From contig NC_003075.7 in assembly GCF_000001735.4 (NCBI RefSeq), positions 13,393,001 through 13,457,000 of the forward strand: a DNA stretch of 64,000 bases, written 5' to 3'. The stretch is from Arabidopsis thaliana. Taxonomy: Eukaryota > Streptophyta > Magnoliopsida > Brassicales > Brassicaceae. The number at the start of each line of letters is the position of its first letter. Within the stretch, counting starts at the first letter, position 1. The notes under the pieces are model-generated. The model did not search any database, was not told where the DNA came from, and worked only from the letters and a program-made list of their open reading frames with translations. The position numbers and the translations under genes are program-made. Shown piece after piece: positions 40,801 through 52,551 of this stretch.

Positions 40801-41877
40801 TAGCAATAAAGTTCTACTCAGCTCAGGAAAGTTTTGGCAAACCTTTTCAACACGGAATTCTTTCGAGGAGTCTTTATCAATCAATGCAACAAGCCTCTCA
40901 ACAGATTTCCGCTCACGCACAGGGCGATCAGAGAAAGGAGTCCTAGGCTCTGCATCCTTTTTTACTTCCTCGGTTTTATTCTTCTCGCGAACCTTTCCTC
41001 CAGAACTCGTCCCTTTCCCACGCTTTTTAGAACCCTTGCTCTCTTCTTTTTCATCTTCTTTATCATCATTTGTCTCCTCTTTCTCATCTTCCTTTGCATC
41101 TTTGCTCTCCACTTTTTCATTGTCGTTCTCATCCTCACTCCCTTCTTTTTCATCTTCTACCTTTGACTCATCCACCTCAGCCTTTGCCGCCTCAACTTCC
41201 TTTGTTTTATTTTCTTCCTTATCTTCCTTTTCTTTTCCTTCAACATTCTCCACTTGTTTATTTTCATCCCCATTCTCCACTTTTTCATCCATATCTGTCC
41301 CTTTGTCTTCATCTACCAGTGTCCCTTCCTCTTTGATGTCTCCTGTATTGCCATCTTTTGTTCCATTTGCTTTGTCAGCTTCATGTTGTATGTCCTCCTT
41401 CCCAGCTTTTTTGTGGTCTGCCTCAGTAATATCTGTCTCTTTGGTCTCTTTTTCATCATCTTTGGCATAGTTATTGTCTTTAGATTCCACGTTTTCCTTC
41501 ATTACAGTATCTTCCACTGAAACACCATCATCAGTTTGCTCTTTCTTTCCATCGGCATCTTCATCCATGTTGGTAGCCTCTGCTTGTCCCTCATCTTTGG
41601 TGACCTCAACCTTCTCTTCCATTTTTTGAGTCTCAGCATTGTCTTCATTTTTCTTAACCTCTGACTCTTTATCTTCCGTCTCAGCTTTTTCATCATCTTT
41701 CTTAATCTGAGCATCTATCTCCATATTGTCTGGCTCAGCCATATCCTCATCTTTCGCCAGTTCTTGTGTTTCCTTACCCCCAGCATTCTCCTTTCCAGCC
41801 ATAGCCTCTGATGGCTTTTCAAGAGAAGTAGTCTTGTTTGCGGTTGGCTCAATGGTTGCCTTTGTATCTTCCCCCAT
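37873..41877 (-). CDS. DEK3: DEK domain chromatin protein
   Basis: Eleven coding exons: 41877-40843, 40767-40734, 40302-40220, 40049-39990, 39910-39800, 39600-39508, 39425-39342, 39167-38669, 38472-38381, 38160-38130 and 38042-37873; 763 aa. Residues 1-300 are almost entirely Glu, Asp and Lys, a charged disordered region. The DEK core runs through VANKVMRKRSDETLKLLHPI to a SAP-type DNA-binding helix pair (KEKLWEFCDVLDIHITKATTKKEDI, about 420-456). A second charged and basic linker leads to the DEK_C domain (about 675-725, SDKVLKNAIVEILKRVDF to KMIIQEEL), and an acidic tail. Known role: nucleosome and histone binding, chromatin topology, stress responses. The 5' leader has an inferred intron 42651-41926. 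Paralogue AT5G55660. Confidence 0.95.
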
Positions 41878-44297
41878 ATTACAAACCAGTTCAGTAGATC
41901 CTTCCACCAAAAACACTTCTTGTGGCTGTGAATGAGAAATCAGTTCAGAGGATTAATATTGCTACGATAGCAGAAATTAATGCTCTCTATAAAGAAATTG
42001 AACAACTTGACATAAAGAACATGTAAAACGCATTGAATTCACACTTAGCATATATGCGAAAAAAAACTAATTCCAGGAAAACAACATCTAAAACTTGGCT
42101 AGTCAACAATAAGACAAATCTAATTTAGATCTCATTATTGATCCATAATTATCACTTAATCCCACTTTAGATCTGCAGAAGAAGAACTAAATGGAAATTT
42201 CGCGTAAGTCACTAAGAAACCAAAATCTCGAAGGTTCATCATTTATCCTCGCTTCTTATACATTCAGTAGAACAAAGATCCAGATGGACAAATGAAACCA
42301 AAAAACACCCTTTCATTCAGACAAATCTCCAGAGCTTACACCACACAGATTCAGACAAAACACAAACCCATCTTGAATCTCTCGAAATCAAGTCAATCAA
42401 CGTCAAATTCATGCATTTTGTCAACAACTTAATAGCATCAGATATCAAAAAGACAATAAATAATCAAAACATCGAAATTCACAAATAAAAGAAGCGCATG
42501 AGAAACCCTAACTTCTCATCGCAACTTTAAACAAACACAAAGAAGAACCAAAAGAACATGCGAATTCAAACAAAGCTCAAAACATAAAAGCTCACAAAGA
42601 TTTAAGCAGAGTATCCACAGGGTTCTAAAGCAGAAGACTTCGGAATCTCACCTCAGAGTATCACAAGACTCGGCACTGAGTTTTTTTTCTCCTCTAACTA
42701 CTTTTTTTCTTACAAAACAGAACAAATAGCTTTTGTTTTTCTTTTTGATAGCGTTTTTTAGGAGAGAGAAATTCAAGGATTCGGACGCAAAGCCAGATTT
42801 TAAATACAATTTAATGCCACGTCAGGCTTAGGATGAATCATTACCGTCCGATTTCATTGCTGTAATAGAGTTCATCAACGGTTCAGATTTTATGTTTGAT
42901 GCATCTCGTGGATCGATGACGCTATAAACTACCCTAACGTCCGGTTCCGAACCAGGTACCGAGCCTAGACTTTATATTTCAAGGATTTTATATTAGGTTT
43001 TTGGACAAAAAAAGTTAACATATTCAATGTTTGTGACCTATAGAAAAATATATTTTTTTAACTACAAATTTAATTTGGTAATTTTTCAATGATATGATAG
43101 TTTTGTAAATAAATTATCTATAAAATTACTATATAACAGATAAAAATAAAATTGATACGTAATAATTGCTATATCGGTTTAATATTAATGAAATTGTTTT
43201 ACTTCTTTATGATAAGGAAGCTAAGTTTATGTGATTGAACAAATGATTAAAACAAACTCTTTCTTAAAATGTACTTCTTTTTAAAGAAATTTAACGAATT
43301 CGTTGAATGTTCAATTATAATTGATTTAAACAACGCTATATTAGGTAAAATGATCTAATTGAATAGAATTGTATAAGTGACTTTAACAAATTTTGTTATT
43401 TTATATTTAAATATTTTTTATGATGGATTCGATCCGCTACCATAAATAGCGTTGTCAATTTTTGCAAAAAAATTAACATGATAATCCGATTTTTACCTTT
43501 CCGCAAAAGATGAAAATGATTCACTGGTCCGGTGAAAAAAACAAGACTATTTTGACGACGATGATTATAAATGACTTATAATGTCATTAGTTTGATAGCG
43601 ACAAAATTTTTATTTGCTTAACGGGTACTATGATCTAAAAGAATCTAATATGTTTGTCTTTAACAACAGTAAATGCTTCGGAAAAAAAAAAGTTCTAAAT
43701 ATGAAATTAGAGATTGTAACTTCCACCAAATAATCTAGATACATGTAAGAGAGAATAAGGTTACTGTTTTAATTGCCAATCTACTTCTTGCACAAATCTC
43801 TTAATTTTGTATAGAGACTGTATAGTATAACCTTCCAAATAATTGAACAAAGTTTAATATTGTCCCATGGTAAATCACCTAGTCGAAGTATTTATATCTC
43901 ATTATTATGAGTTTTTGACAAATCTAGAAGTCTAGAACTAAAAGTTGAGAAACTATTATTGAAAAACGGGCAACAGTTGTAATTGTCTGCTTAAGGACCA
44001 CGTAGCTTAAGTACCGTCGTGGTGTTTCTTTCATGGAGCATATCTAATTACGGTGAAGAAGAAATAGTTTGTAGTAATATTGCTGTTTCTTGTTTAAATA
44101 AAAGCATTAACATCTTGTTGTGTATTTTTACATAACATTTTTGGAACTCAATACAGGTGACACAAACAAATATATATGGTGGAGATAGTTTGAATCAAGA
44201 TCAGCTCTCTGTGAAGAAATAGGAATTATATAGAACAAGGCCTCGTCCCATTCCTAACCTAAGAAGATCCCGTACATAATGTTGCTTACTTTTTGTT
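41878..44297. other. DEK3 leader and promoter, then AT-rich spacer
   Basis: The DEK3 leader is split: leader exon ends at 42652 (GAG then GTGAG) and resumes at 41925, a 726-bp intron with no ATG in the leader exons. The start site should be near 42.7 kb. From 42.8 to 44.3 kb the DNA is AT-rich, with no gene or clear repeat; the right end contains the WRKY20 3' UTR. Confidence 0.5.
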
Positions 44298-47200
44298 TTA
44301 CGGACCCGATTGTACTCTCCCCATGTTGGGCGGATATGGGTAAGATGAATTGTTCAAGGACGAGATGTCACCATTTTGAGTCTCGTTCTTTGTTTCTCTC
44401 TGGCCGTACTGATTCATACCGCTATTTAAGCTAGCATAGTAGGATGACATGGGACTAGCATGAACAAACCTGAAATTGACTCCATTTGGGTGAGTTTGGT
44501 TGACAAGTTGTTGATTCTGGTGCTGATGTTCGTTGGAAGCGTGGTTAGGTCCATCAGATGAGATTCCAACACCAAGATTGAGGCTGATGGTGTCTGTTTC
44601 ATCTGGTCTGAACCGAGGCTGGATTTCGTGATTGCTGCTAGACTTTGAAGTGGGAACATCATGATCGTGTTTGCCTTCGTATGTTGTTATTACAGCTTTT
44701 GGATCATGTGATGCTCTCTCCACGTGTTTTCTCACTGGGCATCCATGAGCTGTGCATTTGTAGTAGCTCCTACAAAAGGCCGAGGAACATCATGAAACAT
44801 AATATCTCCATTGCGCACATGTTGAGTCTGTTAAGATCACTATCTTCCATATTCCAAACCAAATTCCTAAAAGAAGCAACACTTTATGCACATGTCAAAT
44901 AACTAGGTCCTGAAGACAAGGACTAAACTGTTCTAGCTACCATTTTGAACTCGCAAGTTATGTTTATGTATGTTCATTCGAGAAAAAAGCAAGGAATTTT
45001 TTGGGGTGTTAAAAGCTTTAATGCTGTACAAACCTGGGATTTGGGTTCCCCCTTACGACTTTCTGCCCATATTTGCGCCATCTATAACCATCATCCAGAA
45101 TGTCAACCTCACTCAGAGTTTGAACAACAACCCGAGGCTCCCGGATGGGTTTCACTAGTGGAGTTATTTCCATCGCACCCTCCATCCTCCTACATAAAGT
45201 TAAAATAAAGTTTTAATCATGTCAAATCACAGATTCAAATCAAGCACCTGAATCCTTTGTTAAACTCTAATACCTCCGTTTTGAGAATGGATCATCATCG
45301 TCCGGCTCATCTTTATTCCTATTTGACGCTGCCGCTTCTCCACCATCGTCAGATGCTGAGATAGGAGGTACTTCAGGGTTACCAGTTTGTTCATTGGGGT
45401 TAGACAAGTTGTAGACGCCAGATCCCTTCTCTGTATGCAGACATAAGAGTAGAAGGAAAAAGTTATAGATATTGCCAAGGGAGTAAGTGCATATTTGTCT
45501 CAAGTTTTAGTTATGATTACCATCTCGGCCAGTTGAAGAAGGATACTTGTCTAGCCTTTCTTCTTGTGCAGCCATACCACCAGAGTTTCGGCGACCAGGT
45601 TGAGGTTTAGGATGGTCATGTGTACCCTTGTATATAATATCGGTGATCTGCCCATCATGAGATCTTTCAAATAACTTTTTCACTTCACAATTAGGATGTG
45701 TACATTTATAATAGCTCCGGGGAAATTCACTCCCTTTGACATGCTTTTGACCATATTTTCTCCAGTTATAACCATCATCAGCCAAGATGGATGGAGTGCT
45801 TCCTCTGGAGTCATTTTGGGAAGTCTGGATTGATTCCTCTTGATCAGATCCAGCCGGAATATCTGAGCTCGTTGGTGTCATCTGACAAGGAGGAGTTGGC
45901 CGGCTTAGCTCACTTGAGGAACCTGCAGCATCACTGATCGAAGAAGGTGAGTGTGAGGATCCATGGCCCTGGCCTTGAAAATGTACTGGTGGCTCACTTC
46001 TAATCTTGCCAAGCTCTGCATATACCTTGAAATCAATAAAGATGTTTAGACAAAGTCATCCCCCAACAATATACAAGTAACTTATAAACTGTGAGCTTTT
46101 GGATACAAGGCTCCTTATGAAACAATTTAAGGCTGGCATGGTATTATATGTATGCAAAGGCGAAAGATTTTGAGATTTACAAGCAATCCAAGCGCTGAAT
46201 AAATAGACTTCGTGCAGAAAAATTAGGTCAGCCACTGTTCGGGGTTCATATGTCGTCGACTATCTGAACAGTACATTACATGCAAAGCATAACAAACAGC
46301 ATTGTTTTGGACAATACCATATTTGATGCAGGAGGTCTGAACTCAAATTCACTGGACTTCTGCTCAGTAAAGGTGTTCTGATGGAACCCCCTGCCTGTAT
46401 AAGAACTTGAGCTAGCAGAAATGTGCACTGGTCGAGGCTTGAACAAAGAACCAGTAGTAGGGGAAGGTTCTGGCTGAAAGTTAAAGAAAGTGGCATATTA
46501 TTAATGGCATGAATAAAACAATACATATCAGATTTTGTAAAACATGAACCTGATCTATCAATAAACATGATGTTTTAAAAAAAACAGTCTTCTAAAAACA
46601 AAAACAATATCTTGTTCAATCAAGGGATAAGAAGATATAACTAAGAGATGCAAAATAAAATTGAGCACATAGCATATAACCTATTATTCATAACTTAATT
46701 GAACAAAACGAATACTCTATAGATCTAAATGGTGAACATGCGAGTAAAGTACATTTTCTCACCAACAGAATCATTCAATAGCTCATATAAGTAAAAGGAA
46801 TCCCCACACAGACGCAGCTAACCGAAACCTAAATGTACAAAGAATGGAAAAAGAAAAGAGAAGCACCAAACACATGGAAGATAGACACTAGACAGTATGA
46901 AGAAGAAACGACAAAGAGCAAGAGGATATAAATAAAGTATCCAGCACCAATAGAACATGATAAAAAAAAAAGGTTTATTCGAAAGAACAATCTGAACGGA
47001 CACAAATGCAAACCAATGCAGAGTATAGTAGCACAAAGAATCAGAATCTTGGCCAAAGTCCCTAACGTAAGCAAACAAATCATAGTTTTTTAATCACTTG
47101 TAATGGACTAAGAAACAAAAATGGAAACCCAAGTCCAATGTTTTTCCTAGTGAGCAAGCAGAGAGCATCTCCACCAAATTACCAGAAATTCCCCACTAAC

Positions 47201-47693
47201 ATGAACAGTGATCCAAATCGAAATTGAAGCAACGAGAAACCGAACAAGTGGGACAAAATGTCAATGTTATGAATCAATTCCAATTCCAAACTCAGTTTCA
47301 AAATGGCACAATCCAATTTCATGAAAAATCCTTTAGGTCTTAAAAATATGAAATCAGAAAACCTAATTTCTCAAATCGACAACAAAAATGAGGTGAAACT
47401 GTGATTGCATTTACCAAAATCGAAGAAGAAGAAGAAGAAAGAGATAGTAAAGTAGCTGCTTAAACCTTGATGTTGGAGATGAAAACAGGAGATTCCAAAA
47501 ACGAAGTCGGACTCAACCCAGGAGGAATCGTGATATCAGTCGACCTCGAGATCGGAAGCTTGGCCGGTGACATCAGCTTATACCTAGCACCTCCACCTCC
47601 GTTTCCTCCAGCTGAATCGTGCTTTGCCGTGAGATCTCCCGTCGCCGAACAATCTCCCTGAAACTCCTTCCGGTCATTAGCTTGAGGGTTCAT
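44298..47693 (-). CDS. WRKY20: Group I WRKY transcription factor
   Basis: Six exons: 47693-47466, 46473-46318, 46025-45521, 45430-45274, 45189-45034 and 44769-44298; 557 aa. An N-terminal Ser/Pro region includes SP sites ([23 protein letters not shown]), resembling the MAPK-target D-region of group I WRKYs. Two full WRKY domains follow: [11 protein letters not shown] (216-226) with C-x4-C-x22-H-x-H, and [11 protein letters not shown] (386-396) with the same zinc ligands ending KHDHDV. The intron inside the second domain splits the Arg codon in NPR|SYYKC, the conserved R-type position. A basic SKRRR at the exon 4/5 join is a likely nuclear signal. The C-terminus is Asn/Ser/Gln rich. Start is the MNPQ ATG; an in-frame ATG lies five codons upstream. 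Binds W-boxes. Confidence 0.95.
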
Positions 47694-48173
47694 TTCAGAG
47701 ATTCGCAAGGGTAGAACAAAAATGAAGGAAAAAAGAAGCTAAGGGAAAGTAGAAGAAGCTCTCAGCTATGGCGAAATGAGAGAGATTTTGGTCTCTGCGT
47801 TAGTGAAGATTGTAGTGAAAGATGAAAGAACGATATTGACTTCACACCTCTCTTAATTCTTTGTTTTTCCTTTTCATTTTTTTAATAATTTATTTTCTTC
47901 TTCTTCTTTTTCTCCTTTATTTAGCTTTATCAATTTCTAAAGCAACAACAACAAACGTTAAAGTTGACAAAAACAATTAGAAGATGTAAACAATCCTCTT
48001 TTTTTTTCTCATGTACATTTGTCAAAATGTAAAAGATAAAAAAGTTAGTGTAATCAAAATTGCTTGTTTAAAGAGTTGTTGGAACCAGAAACATCCTAAA
48101 TCTCAAAGTAAGAGTGTTGTAGCATTGGTAGATTGACACAGTCAGAAGCAGTATTGTTGATGATAATTAAGGA
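47694..48173. other. WRKY20 promoter and 3' flank of the phosphatase-like pseudogene
   Basis: Contains the WRKY20 leader and promoter (minus strand, reading from right), with T-rich and CTT-rich runs near 47860-48010. No other gene. Confidence 0.45.
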
Positions 48174-48776
48174 TCAGGTATCAACAGTCTCAGGTCTTTT
48201 AAAACTTACCTTTTTGAATCTTTTGTGCGCCAATGATCCGTTGCTTCGACTCTCGTCTATCTTATCTTCTGCGATGTTTATCAATAGTTCAATACCGACG
48301 CTGAAATAAATGTATTTGCTGATTTGTAACAAGTTTCTATTGTGATGAGGCCAAATATCAATCGCATCATCGACAATTACCACTCTACGCTCATCAACAG
48401 CAAGAAGATCGAGTGTCTTCTCATAAGGACTTTGTTCTCTGGCTAGGACTCGATCTCCAAAGTATATTTTTTTCCGGATCAATCCACTTCAACACGGTCT
48501 GAGCGTAACTAGAATCACCCATTGTGTATACGTGCATGATGAAACGCTTGTTGGCTTCTAATAGAAATTCATGAAGAAAAGGTCGTAGCTTTATCATATA
48601 TTCGCTGGGAGTGGATCTCTGTTGATTCTCCACAGATCTGACCTTGAATCAGCTCCTTCGATTAGATACTTCTGCTCTTCGGAAAGGTCCGAAACAAGTA
48701 CCGAGTGGACAAGCGTGTGGTCCAAGTCAAGGACTAGGTGAAACTTCTTCTTCTTATCATCGTTGAGACAGGCCAT
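48174..48776 (-). pseudogene. FCP1/CTD-phosphatase-like HAD pseudogene, two frameshifts
   Basis: Three overlapping minus-strand frames give successive parts of one HAD phosphatase of the FCP1-like plant family. Frame 1 starts at 48776 with [25 protein letters not shown], keeping the DxD-type nucleophile motif, and stops at 48594. The middle part ([20 protein letters not shown]... HVYTMG) is in a different frame from about 48630 to 48470. The last part ([22 protein letters not shown] ... VVIVDDAIDIWPHHNRNLL) returns to frame 1 and ends at 48174. The first shift behaves as a net loss of one base near 48600-48640, the second as a gain of one at a T7 run (48467-48473). The C-terminus is degenerate after SNGSLA. 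Upstream site II motifs remain. A rescue intron is possible but I see no good sites. Confidence 0.75.
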
Positions 48777-48933
48777 TTTTTTCTTGTTTTGGATTTTGGT
48801 TGCAGAGTATGATTGTTGGCTCCAAACAAGTGAAACTCTGTAATCGAAAGAGAAACCCTAATTTGATCGGTGATAATGAAATTGATATGCTATGATTATG
48901 TATTATATAGAGAGGATATGTGTGAGATATCTT

Positions 48934-48979
48934 TGGGCCGTTCTCAGTTTCTTTCATTGGTTTAAATGGGCCTAGGCCC
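48934..48979. promoter_or_regulatory. Site II motif and GGGCCTAGGCCC palindrome
   Basis: TGGGCC at 48934-48939 and a perfect 12-bp palindrome GGGCCTAGGCCC at 48968-48979 lie about 160-200 bp before the start of the phosphatase-like pseudogene, suggesting its promoter came with it. Confidence 0.45.
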
Positions 48980-51900
48980 TTGAGTCAAATTACCTACCAA
49001 ATTATGTGGGAGTTGAATCGAATTTTTTTTGTTAAAAATTTAAGCTATTGGTTTATCTTGTGGGGTAGCGGTTGTGTTCTATTTGCGTGGATAACAGTTA
49101 GGATATATAATGGTGAGTGGTGACATTCTGGATCCAAGTTGGTCCACCTCAAATCTTGTTAGAGAATTTTTCAAAAAAAAAAAAAAACATGTTTCTTTGG
49201 TTGTAAAACTTCCAAAATGTGTAAAAGATAAGAAGAATATGTGTATATATCTCTCAATACTGTTCAATGCCGTTTCAGAATAAAACTATGTAATTCTTTT
49301 CTAAACCAACAATTGTTTTACTTGTATTTTAAATAATTATCAATCCATGTTTTGATAAAAACTGATAATTCGAAAGTGGGTAACTCGGTAAAATGATAAA
49401 GCAACAGAAAATATATCATAACTATTCAAAAATATGTGACTAGTGAAGATTTTAGATAGTAATTTTTTCTTGGTGCAACACTCATATCATATACATAGTC
49501 TTGTCATTTTTACATATTAAATTTAATGTCTAGATTAACAGAAGAAATAAGGAAAAACTCGATAACTGTTTTTTTTTGGTAATTAAAAAACTCTAAGAAA
49601 ATCTAGAAACGGAAAAGTTTGCATGAAAATTTCCAAAGTTCAAAAAGGTGTTGTCCCCTTCACATAACCACACCATCATCATAATTTTGATCAAACATTT
49701 GACCAAGAAAAAGGGGTGGTTTCACTATTTTAGTTTGGTGTACTTAAGATTTTGAATTATTTAAAGTTCACGATATATTGGCATATACCTCGAAGAATGG
49801 TGATCTTGTACTCAAGTGCTGGAGGAGACCTTTAATTTTTAGGAGTGAAATTCTCTTCAATTTGCAATTTTCTATTTGATCACGTTGAAGATTTCAAAAA
49901 CATTTTTTAATCCAATTTTGTATGTTTGAAATTAGTCAGGAATTCGGCATATGATTAACTGCTTATACACAAGTATTCTGAAATAAACTAAGATGTTTTG
50001 GAAAAAAAAAAAAAAAAAAAAAAAGTATTTTAAACTCATATTACATTTTTTTTCTTCGCAAACTAGTATTACCTTCTTACTAGAACAAGTAAACAACTAT
50101 GGGATCAATGAGGTCATCGAATGCCAAATATGAATTCTATTATTGGCCGTCTACAAATTAATTAATGGATATAATGCAACCCTTGGATACTCATAAACAT
50201 CATTATGCCCAAAAAGAACATTAGAGGTAGACTTTTTCCTCTACACAAGAGAAGCTCAGCTGTCTACAGATCCTATCTTCTCCTTCTCATAATTTTATAG
50301 AAAACTATAGTATATAGATAAAAACTATATTGTTTTAGGCGTCATATATAAGAAATATGCCCACGCAAGAGAGGATAAAAAAAACACCACACAACAGAAT
50401 ATTTTCCCTTATAGGTAAAGGTAAAATGTCAATGGAACATAATATTAAAATGATTAAATTTGATGCAAAAATATTATTTTGTATATTTTCATGTAGGGCA
50501 TATGATTCTATCTTTGTGATATAAAAAGATAGCATCGAGTACCCAGTTTTAAAATTATGTCAACGTAGGCATATCACAAGTGAAAAACAAAACGTAGACA
50601 AATCAAAATATTAAAAATGTAAAGGTCTTATCATAAGTAGAATGTGAATTTGTTAATAGAAAATATGAAAAAGTCGTTAATAACATAAATGTGTATAATA
50701 TGTATCGTGGGTTCGTATATTAGATAGAAGACAAGTCACCTACGAACAAGAAAATGTACTATGTAGTAATCTTGGAATATTAATGTAATTTCTCTCTAAC
50801 GCTCAATTAATATATAACGTTGTCACTTGACTCACTTTATCTCTTAACCATTCATTTTCTGGTGTTTTGTGTACCGAATAACATACTGATTAATTATTAT
50901 GTATCCGTCCACTTGTTCGTGATTTTGTAAGGTAAAGTCCAAACATTTTGTAAATAGTCTGAAAAGACCAAAAAAATTCTAAAACATAACGCTAAGTAAT
51001 TCACCTAACTTAAATTATATGAGACACTAATAATTTCGGAAACTTTGATGACGATTTTAGCTCAAACATTATGTAACTATTTTCTAATGTTTGTCCCAGT
51101 GATTATGATGATATGAATATATGATAATTTTTAGATATTTAAATTATTTCAATACTTTTGTAGATAGTGATTGAATACATTATACCTTACCTAATTAGAA
51201 ATTAACTCATTCATTCACCTATAGTTTTTACAAACACATTACTGGTTTACAAACTCATATTATTATACGCTGATGACATTTATATAAATCATTAAACTAC
51301 AATGTATGTTCTAAAAATCTTCCAATTTTAAAGTAAATAGTATAAAATTAAATATATGCATAAAGTTTAAACTTAGTTTGTTTCCAAAGCAAGGAATAAT
51401 GTGCAGGGATTCAGAACTTTGGAAATTCTTGTGAGTTTTTTTAAAATTATAAGAACTTTGGAAATTAAACTTTAGAAGAAAATCTTCATACAATCATAAA
51501 TTCAGCTACAATTGAAAAGTTGTAGAAGAACAAAAATAGACAATGAAATTAGTGTTTCTTCAAATAAAATGGAACATTTTCTTTTGATGATATTAATTAG
51601 CCTTTAGAAAAGTTGTGATACTCATAAATTGAATTACTCATTTTTTCTAGAGACTCCATAAATTGAATTTAATCTCATAAGAAATGTAAAATCTATTTTT
51701 CAATTGTTTTTATCACAAATAAATTATTGGTTAGAAAGTGAATTATTGAGATGAATATATATATATTTGTGGGAAAAAATAAAATTTAAAAATAAAAAGG
51801 AGCTATCATCTTCCATCATCTGTCTTTAGGGCCTCCCTCTAAGTCTAACAACCCTAAAATAAAAGATTCTAACACCAAAAGAGAGAAGCAAATCTCAAAT

Positions 51901-52551
51901 TCTTCCCCTATTATTATATGTGACTGTTGTTGTTTTTCTCTCTTTTACCATCTTTGGCCTGAAGAAAAAAAAAAGGAATCCTTCTTAATGGATTTGGTAA
52001 ATCAATTAAGAAAGCATTACACAAAATAAAAAAGGAAAGTTTTTTAATAAGCTTCATTGAGAGAGAGATATAGAGAGAGAAAAGAGAGAGAGGCCATATT
52101 TTGATAAGAGAAGAAGAACCCTTATAGAGAAAGAGAAAGAGAGAGACAGAGAGAGTGGATGGATGTCTTATAGAATGAACAAAACATCCTCTGTTTCTCT
52201 TGTCCTTGTCCCTTTTTCCAGATCTTAAGGTTTTCCACATTTTATCATCTGGGTCCTCTCCTTAATGGTGAATTCTCCATCTTTACAAGTTTGATGTTTT
52301 TGTTCATCAAATCTGGCGTTTTTTTTTCTCTTCTAATATATATTGTCTCTGCTCATTTTCCGTTTCTCTTCCCATTGATTGTTCTGTTTCATTTCTGTTT
52401 TTTTTTTTTCAATAGTTTTGATTGGATGCTTTGATGATCCATTGTCAGATTTGAAGACACTCAATTCCTATTTGATCGGGGACTAGAATTTGGATTCTGT
52501 TTCAGACAAAAGTAGATTTCCCTGTCTCTTTCCCGTTTGATTTTCAATAAG
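48980..52551. other. Gene-poor AT-rich spacer
   Basis: About 3.5 kb with no supportable gene. It includes a 24-base A run at 50002-50025, many short AT repeats, and only short random frames. The last ~600 bp hold the promoter and leader of the RRM gene. Confidence 0.5.
52057..52157 (+). promoter_or_regulatory. GA-rich tract upstream of the RRM gene
   Basis: Repeated GAGAGA blocks cover about 100 bp, 400-500 bp before the ATG. GAGA tracts are bound by BBR/BPC factors in plants; whether this is promoter or leader cannot be decided from sequence. Confidence 0.4.

Noticed and set aside
40724..41470. 248-aa Ser/Phe-rich + strand ORF
   Set aside because: Antisense shadow of the Glu/Lys-rich DEK3 first coding exon.
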